Source of the DNA: Jaapia argillacea MUCL 33604 | Lineage: Eukaryota > Basidiomycota > Agaricomycetes > Jaapiales > Jaapiaceae | Length of the DNA: 64,000 bases | Assembly: GCA_000697665.1 (NCBI GenBank) | Contig: KL197712.1 | Coordinates: forward strand, 1,372,358-1,436,357 | Direction: 5' to 3' | Shown: positions 8,455-21,300 of the stretch, piece by piece | Position numbering within the stretch: position 1 is the first letter of the stretch | Layout of the letters: each line of letters starts with the position of its first letter | The notes under the pieces: model-generated | Told to the model about the DNA's origin: nothing | Databases searched by the model: none | Seen by the model: only the letters and a program-made list of their open reading frames with translations | Translations under genes and position numbers: made by a program

Positions 8455-11296
8455 GAAGAGACCTCAGACTCTGCTGGCAAACCCTTAGCGATTATCTATG
8501 GAATAGTGATATCTCCACAAACCTATAGCGAAACCAAAAGAAGTAAGAAACAAGGCAACCAAGGAGCTTATATAGTCGGGTGCGCAAGAAAATAAGGCTC
8601 CATCATGCAAGTCGTCAGCCAAACAGCCACTGGAAAGCATATTTTTTGTGAGGGCTCACCGAATAAGCCAAACCGTCGAGGGACGAGACAGACAACAGCT
8701 TGAGAGGTTCACAACGCTGATGCCAGCTAAGCGATAGCATCGGTTAATACTTGTTTGAAAAGCCAAAGGAGCTCCAACGTACCGATGAAAGCAAGGGGAG
8801 AGCAATGGTGGGGGAGGTTCGCGAGAATTCACCTATGCTATGGTCTTGGAACACGTCGAAGGAGTGTGCATCTGTCAAGCGAAGGCGATGGTACGAATCC
8901 CTCGTGTTCGGAGTGCTCGGCGCATGCGGCAACCACCAACCGTGGACATAAATTGTACTCAGAATCTATCCTCGAGGCTCCATTTCGGGTGGCCTTAGGT
9001 CCGGTCGTACGAGAGACTCGGAGGGAGTATGTAGTCCTGGCGGCGACAGAGGAGGTGCTTGCAGCATATGAAAGGATTGGCTTGACTGTGCCGTACAAGT
9101 TTGGTGTAAGTGAAACCGCAAGCGCTGCAGTCACGAAATAACCACGAATTCAATCCACGTGTTCGTTTCAACTTCACGGTGGTCTTCCTAAGCTTGCAAG
9201 TATATGTACCTGTATATAAGGCTGCCGGATACGCAGCACAGCCCGCTATCTTCAAGAACAACATAGGCCCAGGAAGATTGCCATTGTATGTATCATATCT
9301 ATTACAACATATCGCAGCGTAGTATTAGGCCGAACGAAGGCCTGAGGTGAATACAAATCAAGGAGACCACAACGCCAAGGCACAGAGACTTGATTTAGGA
9401 TACAAGGGTTTGGGGAAAACCGGGCAACCAGCTCCAAGTAGTACCAGGGGTCGGTCAAAGCAATGGGTTACCACAATTCCGCAGACCATCGTAGGAATCG
9501 TACAGTGAAAGGCGGGGCTATACTTGGGGTAAGGAACCTAAGGATGTAGCAGTCAGAAAGTGAAAGCCAATCAGAAAGGAAATGCCGAAACTAAGACGCG
9601 GGCCCTAAGTCGAAATGAATTCGATATCATTGCAGGAATGATAGAAAATTTGCGTAGGGACCTCAGTGTAAAACCAAGGAAGCGGGAATAGTCACCACAC
9701 CTCCCGTAGCCCTAAGCGCGTCCACCGCAGTGACTCCTCAAATCCTGCGTGGAGGTCAATTATTGGAATCCGAAGACTTTCGACGGGCAGATCTCGGTCA
9801 ATAAACAGCAGTTTGACAGGCAGATAGGAATGCGAATCGGAAAGGGGAGATCTTCATTGAAAGATTCGATCGGTGATCGAGGTTTGAAGAGACGTGCGAG
9901 GCAGCCCACTGTGCGCGCTCTTATTTGCGTCTCGATGCCACTGTTGAACATCGGTCGTTTGGACAAAGTGGAGGCAATGCACTGTCGCATCGAGCATGAT
10001 TCCCTTGGGCAGAGTGATACGTACTATGGGCTCTACAGCGTCAACGATCTCACCACCTCTTGTGACGTTCTCAGGGAAGGCGTGCATCATCGTAATATCC
10101 TGCGGTGGGTCGGTGACAGGGCACGGTTGGGCTGGAAACGATGTTACAACCTGAGAGACGTGGTTAGGTGGTAGCTCAGTGATCGATATTTCCTTCGGAA
10201 TTGCGAGCACAACCCCCAAACCACGGGTTCGTCATATCGCCTCAATAGGGGGGAACGGACATTCACCTTCTTGAGTGTATTCTTGAGAGCTTCGACATCT
10301 CAACCCTGACAGTCTACTGTTTTATTCGTGATTTGTCTGATCAGCCTTAGAGCAATGTGATCTATCATGAAATGATGAAGCGGACTGGAATGGTAATGCG
10401 ACCAGTAGCCAAAGAAAGATTTGTGAAAGAGTAATCAATACGGTTCCAAATCCATCGTTCGCCACGGCATAGCTATGGGCCATCCACGGTTGTATGGTGT
10501 GTGAAATCGTACTCACCATACTGTATCCATTGAAATACAAGCACTACCGCTGGACGGACGTGATCATCACTCGGGGTGGTTTCTCTGAGAACGCACATGT
10601 AGCCTGAGGCACGAATGCTGAGCTAGCAGGGTTTGGAGCCAATTGTATCGACGGAGATCAAAAGGGAATGAAGAGATATTTGGGTTCAACTATTGTTCAG
10701 GCAGTTTCGGTTGTGATGAAGGAAGGACTGATTCCGTCAGTGCTCGAGAGCCAGGAAGGTGGTTGCTTCTAGGTGAGCGACGTGAGAGGCAAAGTTCACA
10801 AAGAAAGTGCTGATGGTCTAAGCGTCGCACATTGGTCGAGCAGTCTTCAATATGGGTTTCTGGATGGTGATGTGAGACTCGCCTTGCCGTACCTACTCAA
10901 ACACAAAGATGCGATCATCGGACCAGGTATGGCTTCTCTGATAAGAGATATTGAGCTCAGAGCTAGAGCACCGAACTAGCACAGATTGAGACCAATCTTA
11001 TCCACGGAGCCGGGAGAACAAGAACGAAGGAGGAGATATTTGGGTTGGTTCGGGTGATGGTGCCTACTTTGGTTATTTTACGTCAAGCCACGTTTCGGTT
11101 TCCAGTTGTGTTTTGCGCCATTGCCCCACCGTCGTCGATCGTCTTCCGCCTTTTTGTTTCTCTCCAAAAAACTCTGTTCGCTCGTTTTAAACATCTAATT
11201 TAGCCAGAGCTATTATCTATACGAACTATAACGAACAATACGACCATCCAACAACAAAAGAGCCCCGCAATCTCTGCTTGTCCCCCAACCACGTCT
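8455..11296. other. Gene-poor 2.8-kb interval
   Basis: It holds the upstream regions of the TPR-CHAT gene (left) and of the plus-strand gene starting at 11297 (right). Minus-strand open frames at 9854-10219 and 10322-10540 look somewhat protein-like. The second has a hydrophobic stretch (LSQIFLWLLVALPF). They could not be joined into a convincing gene and no family was recognised. A diverged direct repeat is described separately. Confidence 0.4.
10561..11047. repeat. Diverged direct repeat, two copies about 352 bp apart
   Basis: The segment 10561-10687 (GATCATCAC...TTTCTCTGA...CTAGCAGG...GAGATATTTGGGTT) is matched by 10912-11047 with many substitutions and small gaps. Both copies end in GGAGATATTTGGGTT or AAGAGATATTTGGGTT. 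The second copy ends about 250 bp upstream of the start codon at 11297, so it could carry promoter sequence duplicated upstream. Confidence 0.6.
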
Positions 11297-14200
11297 ATGG
11301 CTCAACCTGTTTTTGAGGAACATCCACTTGAAGAGTATTTGAGAGGTATGTCGTATGTGCATTTCGGTGCGTAGGAGGGGATACTGAGGTTGTATTTAGA
11401 AGCGGGGGAGGATGTTATGCCTGGTGCGACACCGGAGTTCGCGCCCGTGCACGACCAGTCGTATGACGAGCGAAGTCCGCGGTGGAGTCCTTGGATGTCG
11501 GAACGTGTCAAGCGAGTCTCAAAGGTGAGCCTCACCTCTGCCAGCCCCGTGTTATCCAGCCGGAGACAACAATACCAACTCCCCGTGTTCCCACCAGGCC
11601 GTCGCGTATCTAATATCCGCAATCCACCCAACCACGACACCCTCCTCCCGCTTCTCCGAACAATTCCAATACTCAGTTATATCCTCCACCCTCCTCTCTT
11701 CCACCCTCCCCGGACCTCCATCATCCACCAACCCTCTATCCCCAACCGTCCCGGGCCGACTACCCCGAAGTCGTCAGTCCAGCTATGGACACAACGACTT
11801 GACACAGGCAATCAAGAGTCCCTCAAGCTCGAGAGAGTCCAACGCTTCAGAAGCTTCGGTTCCGGGAGTCGAAGATCACTATATTTATGCGACTCTTGTG
11901 GTTCTCGGCTCCATGGCCTTCGTGGCTGGATATTATTCCCTCGTGTTAATTCTGTTGGGAAGCGCCGTCTATTATTCCACGTCGATCAAGGCGGATAGTA
12001 ACTCCCAACAAAGCCCTGAAGCTCTCGTGAGTCGCATATATGCTTCCCGAAGCTTGGTTTACGAGTGTCTTCTGACGGGCTTCGGATGATGCAGTCGTTA
12101 GAGGCTCTAAATCAATTAGTAGCAGCCGGAAACGTATGGGACCAAACAGTAAATGAAGCAATATCAACCCTCGAGGCAGACGAGCGGAGGTAAGCTCCTC
12201 CTCCCCTCTCCCTCCTTCCTCGACTCACCTCACCTGCACACCCCAACACAGCTCCTCCTACAACTCCCCCACCCCAGCCTCCCTCTCCTCCCCTTTACGA
12301 ATAGCCCTTCACTCCTCCCTCCAAACCACTCAAACCCAATGCGACAACGTCCGCCACCTCCTCTCAGCCCTGACATCCCCTCACCAACTCTCCCAACTAT
12401 CAGAGATGTATGCCCCGCCTTCACCCCCTCAACCTTCTTTTGCTCCTTTACCTCTCGCTTCTGTCGTCGGGGAGCATGGGAGACCGGCGAGTTGTCCTGA
12501 TTCGATGGGGAGGAGAAGGGATGGGGAGGAAGGAGGGGAGACAGGGAAGAAGGATAAGAGAGCTACTTGGACTGCTGGGAGCTATACTGAGATTGCTAGT
12601 GCCGGCAGTCCGACGAAGCAAGTTCTGAAAAGGAGAGAGAAGAGACGATCAGACTTGACCGCCCTCTTACAAATATCGGCGCCATCGTCTTCCTCACCTT
12701 CTTTAGCCTCCAAATCCCCTTCCAAACCTTCGCCACTCTCGTTATCCACTCAACCTTCGCCGGCGTTATCGAAAGCGACGAGTTTGAGCTCGTTATCATC
12801 TGGAGGCGGGTGGTGTGCAGTTCCGCCTTTGTCTTTGGCTAGGAGTAAGAGTGCACCTGGGAGTCCTGGACCTCAGGTCACTTTCTTACCTGGTGTACAA
12901 GAAGAAGACGCGGCGGACGTTTCTACGCTACCTCAACCTTCATACACTCCCCGATCACCACCACTCTCCCCTCCCATTCAAGAAGAAGGAGAGGATGAGG
13001 AAGGAGAAGAAGGGGGTAATTATTTTGGGATGGCGGCGCTTAACCTTCAGAGGAAACGACGCACGGCTGGGATCCAGACTTTTGGGATTTCGAGAAATTC
13101 GAGTATCTCGTCGCTTTCGTCGAGTTATAGGAGTAGTGTTATTTATTCTCCTATTCGACGGTCGGCTACTACGGGAGGAGGAGGAGGGTTCACACCTTCG
13201 TTTCAATCGTCGTCCAAATTCACTTCGTTGCATACTTCTCGACATCCGCTTTCGCTTTCGGCCCTTCATCTTGCTTTGCAAGGTGCGCTTTCGTCGAAAC
13301 GATATGCGTGTTCCCACCTCTTGGCTTTACGTTTTGGTTCTGGGTCGGAAGACCCCTCGCACCCCAATAACGTAGAAGCTACGTCGAGTGGATGGGAAGG
13401 TCGAGATGAAGTTGAAGAAGAAGGGTATTGGGAGGACGTTAGGAGCGTCATGGGTTTGTTGACAAGCACTTTCGCAGATGCCAGCGCTAGGTTATCAGAA
13501 GCGTTGGATGAAGTTGAGAGAGAAAGAGTTGGGTATGAGGTTCCTAGTACCGGCCATTCGAGGGAGGTTAGTAGGGATTTGAAAGTGGAGGAGATTAATA
13601 GGTTGATTGATAAGACTATGGAGGAGGATGAAGAAGGGGGTAGGCAAGAGGGGTCTGGGATTCGGTCACGGTTGATGGAGAGGGAGAGGGAGGAGGGAGG
13701 GAGAGAGGTTTCGTTCGCTCCGATGCCAAGCCATTTGACGAGGTTCGCTACGCATATGGAGGCCATATCGAGTGCGTTGACCGATGCTCGTGAGCACTTG
13801 GTTGAATGTGTCGAGTCCCTACGAAAAGCGACTTCTGCAGATGGGACTAGCGTTACTCATTCGGCTATGGATTCGACGACGGAAGGTCCGCCCGCTCTCC
13901 AAGCTTACGAACGACTCCGTCGCGAAATTGGGTTGGCGTTACGGGAATGTGAGAGGGGGAGAGAACGGTTGTTGGATATCCTCGCTCCTCCCAAGAGCAG
14001 TCCACCGACCGATGATGATGGAGTGACAGATGAAGATGAACTTCCCCCTTTAGGTCCCGATGGTGGGAGTGATGAATCGGACAAGCATGATTCGTTTACT
14101 CCTCTCTCGCTCGACCCACCTCAATTGGTCGCTGTTGTCGAAGCTGGTCGAGATGAAGACGACGTCACGTCCCATTTACTCCTTGGCGCTTCTTCTCAAC

Positions 14201-14577
14201 ACCTACCCCCAGTCGGTATCGAACAAGTCTTCGAAAGCGACTCGGCTGGCGGTATACCTTTCACGAGGGAACGTTCGAAGCTGTCACGAGAAGAACGGAT
14301 CAAGCAGGCCAAAGCTCGTCGAGAAAGTGGGAGTCTGGGACTTGGCTTGGGTCTTCCATCAGAGCAGCAGAAACCTTCTCCTCTCAAACCTGGTATCGAG
14401 AGGTGGGGACCCGGAGGTGATGTCGTGCAAGAATTGAAGGACGTTATTTGGAAAGTAGGTGAGAGGAGACGGAAGATGTCTGAGGGGTCTCTTGATATCC
14501 ATTCTGCTGCTTATGCGTTACCACCGCGTCTACCTCCCTTCATGGAAGAGGTGGATGAAACGCGGACGTTCTCATAG
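11297..14577 (+). CDS. Membrane protein resembling vezatin/Inp2-type myosin-binding proteins
   Basis: Five exons join in frame: 11297-11345, 11400-11524, 11598-12026, 12095-12189 and 12252-14577, giving about 1000 residues. The start MAQPVFEEHPLEEYLR is the first ATG. An N-terminal region with a WSPW motif leads to a hydrophobic hairpin (YIYATLVVLGSMAFVAGYY SLVLILLGSAVYY) inside exon 3. It is followed by a helical segment (ALNQLVAAGNVWDQTVNEA) and a long Ser/Pro/acidic, probably disordered region with helices near the end (SREERIKQAKARRES). This order recalls the fungal proteins carrying the myosin-binding domain of vezatin and of peroxisome inheritance factor Inp2, which link an organelle or plasma membrane to a myosin motor. 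The assignment rests on memory of the layout. An unrelated two-helix membrane protein is possible. Confidence 0.6.
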
Positions 14578-15075
14578 CATATTTTCATGGCCTTTTTGTC
14601 TTCGTAACATAGTTTTTTCATCCTACCATATAGCTTTCGTAGATCTGCATGATCCATTACTACTCGTTATGTCTTTCGGAGATCCTGTATCTGTTATTCA
14701 CTCAGTTAATTCGTTCGTTTTTCACCACAATGTCATGACAATCTATCACGATCCTTTCCAAAGCATGAGATTCGGAGAGCGTTGTACATAGTGGCAAGAT
14801 GAGGTGAGACGAACACATGTACCGCAGATAAGGACAACAAAAGCAGAGCAGGCCGAGGAGATGAAGCAGGGGATAGACAAGAGAGTGAACAAGCAATAGA
14901 CAACTAGTGGAATATATGACGGGAAAAAGAACATGGCTCCAAGCCTTTTGGATAAATAAGACTGATCCAAGGGGTTAAACGAGCGCAACAAAGCAAACGC
15001 GAAGAATGAATGGACTCGAAAAGGAGAATAGAGGCGAATATATATCCATCCATCCGAAGAAAATGAAGGGCACGA
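14578..15075. other. Convergent intergenic region
   Basis: It lies between the 3' ends of the plus-strand gene at 11297-14577 and the minus-strand Flo8/SOM1-like gene. It presumably holds both 3' UTRs. No further coding signal was seen. Confidence 0.6.
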
Positions 15076-16252
15076 TCACTTCAAGTCCAAACCACCCACG
15101 TCGTCGGGATTGAACCACTGTCCAAAGTCCCGCTCGAAATTCAGATCGTCACCAGTCTGGAATAAGTTATTGGGATCGATATTGTCGAAAGATCCTCCCA
15201 TAAAGTCGGTGCCGAAGAGAGTGGGTAAGGGATCGGAAGGAGGGGGTGGCTGTGACCCCATAGGGGGCGGAGGATTACCGAGGATTTGCGATGGTGACGG
15301 CGCTGTCATGGGGTTCGACGCAGGAGTCGCAGGCGCGCTCTGCTGTCCAGGGTTCCCTCCAGGCTGAGACTGAGGTTGACCAACCCCCGCCGCTTGGTTC
15401 TGTGGTGATCCCTCTGGACGACCATTCTGTCCACCCTGTTCATCCTTAAGAGGACCACCCTGCTGCCCCTTGTTAACACCGTTCATCGCCGGTGAAGGTG
15501 GTGGCATCATCCCGCCCATCGGCTTGTTCTGACCTAAACGATTATTCGGGGGTCCACCACCAGGGAACTGAGGTTGCCGCTGTCCTTGTGATCCGTCATT
15601 ATTGAATGAGGGGTCAGCTGAAGGGGAGCCCGCATTCTGCCCTGGAATCATGTTCAACGCTCCAGGAGGAATATTGTTCTTGTGTACCTGCAACATCGTT
15701 TGACGATACTCGTTCGCTCGAATGAACTTGCATCGGAAAACCAACGTCAAAATCGGGTCGTGGCCGAGGGATAATATGGAACATGACTGACCTGCATCTG
15801 TTGCGGGTTCATCATCGCACCAGGCCCTCCAGGATGGTTCATCATGCCCGGACTCATAGCGTTCATCTGCGGACCACCCATCTGACCCATAGGTAAGTTC
15901 ATCCCTGGGTTATTACCCATGTGCATCCCAGGTTGACCGGGAAATGCGTTCATAGGAGGGCCTCCCATGGGCGGCGGTCGCATCAATCCATTCTGCATCT
16001 GCTGTTGGCCGCCAGGACCACCACCCTGTGGCATCGCATGGGGGAACGGCACCATTGGCGCTTGGTGAGGCGGTAGTGGCTGTTCCGCTGAATTAGGCGT
16101 TCGACGAGCTCGCTTGCTGGCAGGGGGTGAGGAATCGTTCTGTGACATGTCAAGCTTAGGTCAGAGCTCTCGATCAGCGATGGGCTAATGAGAATGAAAG
16201 AGGGGCACACTCACATCTTCACCAGGGGATGTACTATTGCGCTTACCAGCAC

Positions 16253-16283
<31 letters not shown>

Positions 16284-17742
16284 CTGTTGATGAGCTTGTT
16301 GTTGTGCTTGTTGATGTTGTTGCTGCTGCTGTTGCGCTTGTTGTTGTTGCTGTTGCTGCTGCTGTTGTTGTTGTTGTAATGAAGGTGGCGGTTGCTGTTG
16401 AGGTCGTTGACCTTGCATACCAGGATTCGAAGGACCAGCCACGGCGTTGGGCTGACCTTGAGGGGGGCCCTTCCGCCGCCGCCAAGCCCCAACAACGCGT
16501 TGCTACAAGCGAATCAACTACAGTCCCAGCACCAAAAACCACAATTCTCACCTTATCCTCGATCGTCCATTGACTCATCTCCTTCTCACTCAATCCCGCT
16601 TCTTGCCTCACTGAAGGGAAGTATTGCGGAGGGATAGAGCGAATCTCATTATCCAAAGGATTTTGCTGCATATTTGGCGTTGGACGAGGAGCCATGGACG
16701 GACTAGGTTGTGTCATGATACCACCTTGCCCTGGCGTCGATGGTCGACTCGACCGACCACCCTGTTGCGGAAAACCCTGTTGAGGGTTCGGGTTCTGTCC
16801 CATCTGGCCAGGATTCATCCCTTGCATACCATTCGGCGGCGGGAGCATGCCACGATTCATGTTGGCCATATGTGGCGTGCCCATCTGGTTCATTGGAGGT
16901 TGCCCAGGAGCGCCACCGGGGTTCTGTGGGGAATGTGCCATGGTGGGAGATTGGAACGGGGGTACGCCATTGGGACCGCGCTGTTGTGGGGGCATCGGGC
17001 GTTGGCCAGGTACCATTGGCTGGAAGGCTTGGCCTTGTCCCTGAGGTCCACCAGGAGCGGATGACGGGCCTGGCATTCCATTGACTTGAGGACCTGCACC
17101 AGGAAACGGAACGGCGTTTTGACTTCCAGGGGGTACTTGTCCCGGTGGTAACGTAGTAGGACCGACGCCATTTGGCATCTGGCCATTCGGCATGACTCCT
17201 GGTTGCCGCGGACCTCCATTGAGATACCGGTTAACAGAAGGCTGAGGCTGCATCCGCGCTTGCGCTTGTCGCTGAGTCTGATGCTAGATTGGGGTGGGAT
17301 GATATGAGTGTGGGGAATGAACGAGAAATCGTTGCCACGCACTTGGGTGTATACCATAGCATCGTCCGTCCCCGCATTTTGGCTTTTCGCAGTGAATAGA
17401 ACCCAAAACACACTCCACCACCTGGTGGCGACGATGAGAAATGTGGATTGAAGGCGTTGGATGGAAGACTCACTCGAACAGTAACCCTTGCTTAGCGTTG
17501 ATCGGTGGCAGTGACTCTGGTGGGATATCTGCCTCCCCCAGCAACTCACGAGCGGTCTTCTTGTACCCTCTCTTATTACAATAGTCGTAAATATAGATGT
17601 TAAACCTTGAAAAGGTATGAGGTCAATAGAGGAATCCAAGAGGAGGAATCATGACGCACATCCTATCACCCTCCCAAGACAATTCTGATGGTGAGTCTGA
17701 TGTAGGGGGGCCAGACGAGGTCGACGGTGTCGCCGAAGCCAT
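15076..17742 (-). CDS. Flo8/SOM1-type LisH transcriptional regulator with polyglutamine tract
   Basis: Spliced on the minus strand from the ATG at 17740-17742. After a short Ser/Pro N terminus comes a LisH motif (NIYIYDYCNKRGYKKTARELL), then IPPESLPPINAKQGLL and the signature WWSVFWVLFTAKSQ...DAMVYTQ. This combination marks the Flo8/SOM1/LEUNIG N terminus. In fungi these proteins form complexes with a LIM-binding partner (Ptab/Ldb1 type) and act below cAMP/PKA to control adhesion, filamentation and development. The remainder is low-complexity, rich in Gly, Pro, Gln, Met and Asn, with a polyQ block, a conserved FIRANEYRQTMLQVHKNNIPPGALN segment near the end, and an acidic C terminus (DFGQWFNPDDVGGLDLK). 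At least five introns are inferred. The one near 16470-16555 has two possible acceptors, both in frame. Confidence 0.88.
16250..16380 (-). repeat. CAA/CAG microsatellite encoding polyglutamine
   Basis: The plus strand shows runs of TTG and CTG triplets (for example GTTGCTGCTGCTG). On the minus strand they encode about 35-40 mostly Gln residues with a few Ala and His. It lies in the middle of the Flo8/SOM1-like gene and is probably length-variable between strains. Confidence 0.85.
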
Positions 17743-18315
17743 GACAAGTCAGGAAAGATGTCGATCGCAGGGCAATAAGCGAGGTCGTGACGGGGAGGAA
17801 AGAAGTGGGGGGAAAGAAAGCGGGAGTTCGACGAGGCGACACGTCCAATTTTCGGAAGGGAAGCAATCAAGCAGAATCGGGTAGATAACGGAAAGGTGTT
17901 TAGGGTTGAATAGTTTGAGAGAAGATAATAATAAGACAAGGGGCTGCACAGCTGGAGGAGTGCGCTGGTTGCGATAGCACTGCAGAGCCCAGATATGACT
18001 CGGAAAGCTCAGCCAAGGACGAGCACGGCGACGGCGAGGACAGCCAGCAGCAGCCGCGAAGAATATGGAATGAAGCAGAGGATGAGGACCGAACACGAGC
18101 TGCACGATGGGAATTCCTCTCGGAGTGGCGGGTCTGCCTCGCCAATTGCCGGCCAAGCGATCGTCTTCGGTAACCTACGCCATTTCCTCATACAGCCTCC
18201 TTCAACAATCCATTGTCGCTCACCAAGACTGCACATTAGAATGGATGCAATATACGCTACTGTATACTATACAGATGCACCGTACTATCCTTACATTACC
18301 ACCAATCCACCCCAA
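17743..18315. other. Upstream region of the Flo8/SOM1-like gene
   Basis: This 570-bp spacer separates the start of the Flo8/SOM1-like gene from the end of the START protein gene, both on the minus strand. It would hold the Flo8/SOM1 promoter. Open frames within it overlap on both strands and show no motif. Confidence 0.5.
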
Positions 18316-21300
18316 TTAATGTCGTCGAACAACAGCAATCTGGAAATCCCACCCCCCAATGAGGTACTTGATTTCCACAAGACGCTTAATCTCCCTCCAC
18401 CCAGTCGTAGTCTCGTCCACCTCCTTGAAGTCCGTAACCACATGAATGAAATCCGCGGGTGAAATGAGCGATCGAAGGAGCGACCCCACAAGGAAGGCGA
18501 TAAGGGCCACGACAATCACTGCGGACAGAGGATACGACCGAGCCGCAGGAACGTGCACCACATCAACGGATGCGGCATGAGAGTCCAGGTCAGTTAATCC
18601 TCCCAGAGGTAGCGTTCGAGTTTCCCTTAAGGATGAAGATGAAGGCATCTTGGGAAGAGCAGGAAGGCGAGGCGAAGGCCCAGACGTAAATCTGAGCAAC
18701 GGATTAGGATAAGCGTTCAAGAAGCTCAGGAATCCAGTACTGGAAGGCGTGGTAGGAGCCTGAACCTCGGGCTGAGGACTTCCTTGAGGAGACTGCAAGG
18801 TTGATACAGCAGGTCAGATGTAAGACACATTGCCAGACAAAACCATAACGTGTCCACCAAGGCTATGCAAGACAAGGGACTCACAGTTGCAGCATTCCCG
18901 GTATCTTGAGTGTTCTCCGAATTGACACTAGCTTCCTCCTTTGGATCCAGATCCGGCGCAGGAGTATTAGTGACAGACTCCAATGCTGCCGGTTCCAAAA
19001 GATGTTCCGCAATTGCTATCGGTGATCTCAGCTCCTCGGGGATTGGGTCCGGTGCGTCAATAGTTCTATCGTAAAGTCTATCAGGGATGACAACATTAGT
19101 GCATAGAACAGGAACTCTTACCGCGAAAGTAGGGCCATCTTCGAGACTCGAGTGTTCTGGATATCGTCCCGACCCAGCGTGGTCAAAGATTCCTTCTCGC
19201 TTGTAACCTTCGTCACAGTACCATTCACATGCACAACCATCTCGTCCTTCTTCCCAGATGAGCTAGGTCTGATTTGAATGTCAAGAATGGCTCCTTTCTC
19301 CTCCAGGTCAAGTAACCACTGGGGTTTAGGCGGAGCAGTGTGAGTCTCGTCGGTTAGTGGGTCGTAAACAGTCGAAACGTCGTATTGCGAAGTGGGCAGC
19401 GTCAATCGAAGGAGATGCTGTGGTGGTCGTTCTGCGTTCAGTCCGGAGGAATGCAGAGGGGATGAAGGTATGGCATGGACTGCATGCGCAACAGGGAGGA
19501 AATTCTCCGACTCGGAAGTCAACTCGTCTCGAGTCAAGGATAATGGAATATGCTGCTTCTTGGAGTCCTTGAGTACAGATTTCAACTGAACATCATACCC
19601 TCCAGGATACAACTTCGAATCGACGACGATTTCCGCAAGTAGAAAGTCAGATGGTTGCCGGACCTCTCCTCGAAGCGTAAAAGCAGACGAAGAACTCCGA
19701 AGAGCATCTCGCGAACGTGATCGTTGCGAAGGTGAAGATGGCGACATGGTAGCACGTCTAGGGGATTCAGACCACTTTGATGGCGAATTCGGGCGAAGCG
19801 TGTCTCTGGACTCTGCTGGATTGGAAATGGAGATGGATTTTGAAGCGAGGCGGCTGGGTCGGGGGGTCAGATCTTCAGGTCGTTGGGGTGCGGATGATGG
19901 CGACGTCGGGAAGGTGATCAAGATTGTATTGCGGTATGTCCTTTCGGTAGGGGAGTATGTCGTAGTAACGAGCAGGCGGTTGTCATCGCGACGCCGAAGA
20001 TTCCAGTCGTTGCCCACCAAGGCGTCTTCCTTTGCTTCTTCGACGAAGAACAGGCTGGAAGCAGGTAGACGGGTACAAGGAATAGGCGATAAACCCTTCA
20101 TATACGCCTCCACAGCAAGTATTGATCTCGGTAACAACCCATTGATCATAGAGTTGACCGCTGCAGGAATAGAGCCTGCATAATCCGACGCAACGATTCT
20201 TGTACACCGGGTCGAAGGTATTGTGAAATTCTCTTCCGTATATGGGTCCAACGTCTCCAGTATCCACGCGTCCACAAACACTCGACCAATAGGCAGGGCG
20301 TACGAGTTGTACTTGGTAGGGGAGAATGAAGCGACGGACTCCGGGTTAAACGAAGCCGATACGACAAAGATTGTCGCCCGATTGTCCTGCTCGGCTTCTC
20401 CAGAGTTGCGTCGAGATAGCGCGGGTGCAGATGGGGGTCGAGGGCGAGTACGAGTGACCAGTGAAGCCAAATAGAAACCACGATCACGGAATGGAAAACC
20501 TCCTTTGGTGACGACGAACGCTGTGTGGCATCTGGCTCCATACTCTTGTAGAATGCTGGCCGAATCAAATCTGTCATCCCACTGTTTCCGACAAGAATAG
20601 TTGGCGACCACAGAGGCTATCTCCTCGGCCGAAACACCTTCAATCACCTTCTCTCCTTTATGAATAGGAATAGTAGGTGATATCTCCGGCACGAGTTTAC
20701 GATGGACAGGAAAGCCCTTTTCGCTGACCAGCGTCCAACCTTCCGAAAGCGAGCGAGAATAGTACTGCTGAACGTAAGCCAAAGCGTCCAGAGCGTGTTG
20801 CATGGGTGGCTTGGAAGCTGACGGGACTGCGTCATTTCCTGCAACAGTAGCAGGCGATATAGCAGCGACTGCCTGCTGGGTCGTAGTAGTCGCTTGCTCA
20901 TAGGCCATGGTGAAGAACTTGGTCAAAGGACTAGAATATTTCGGAGCTGAGGGCGAAACGAATGTTGCATTGGTCGGTGATGTCGGCTTGTCCCCTGACG
21001 CAGTCGCGTCCTTCCCATTGATCGATCCCGCATCTGAATTATCTGCGCTGGAATCCGCGTCTGCGTCCCACTCTGCTCGGCGTCTTCGAATAACGCCAAG
21101 GACGGGTGGCTGATCCAGGGGGATGCGGACAGGTTTGACGCGCTTTCGTTTAGTGAGAGATTTAGCCTCGTGCTCTGGCATATCTTCAACATCGACGGTG
21201 ACCTTGGATCCATTCACCATCACCAAACCCTTCTCCCGACCAGGACCTTTGCGAATAATGGCGAGGATACGCTCATCTCCAGCAAATACTGCGTCGTGGC

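Noticed and set aside
9854-10540. Minus-strand frames with protein-like composition, one with a hydrophobic stretch
   Set aside because: No start, stop and intron set joins them and no family is recognised, so they are mentioned only in the interval entry.
16188-16573. Plus-strand open frames of Leu, Val or Ala runs over the CTG/TTG tract
   Set aside because: They are antisense readings of the polyglutamine microsatellite of the Flo8/SOM1-like gene.
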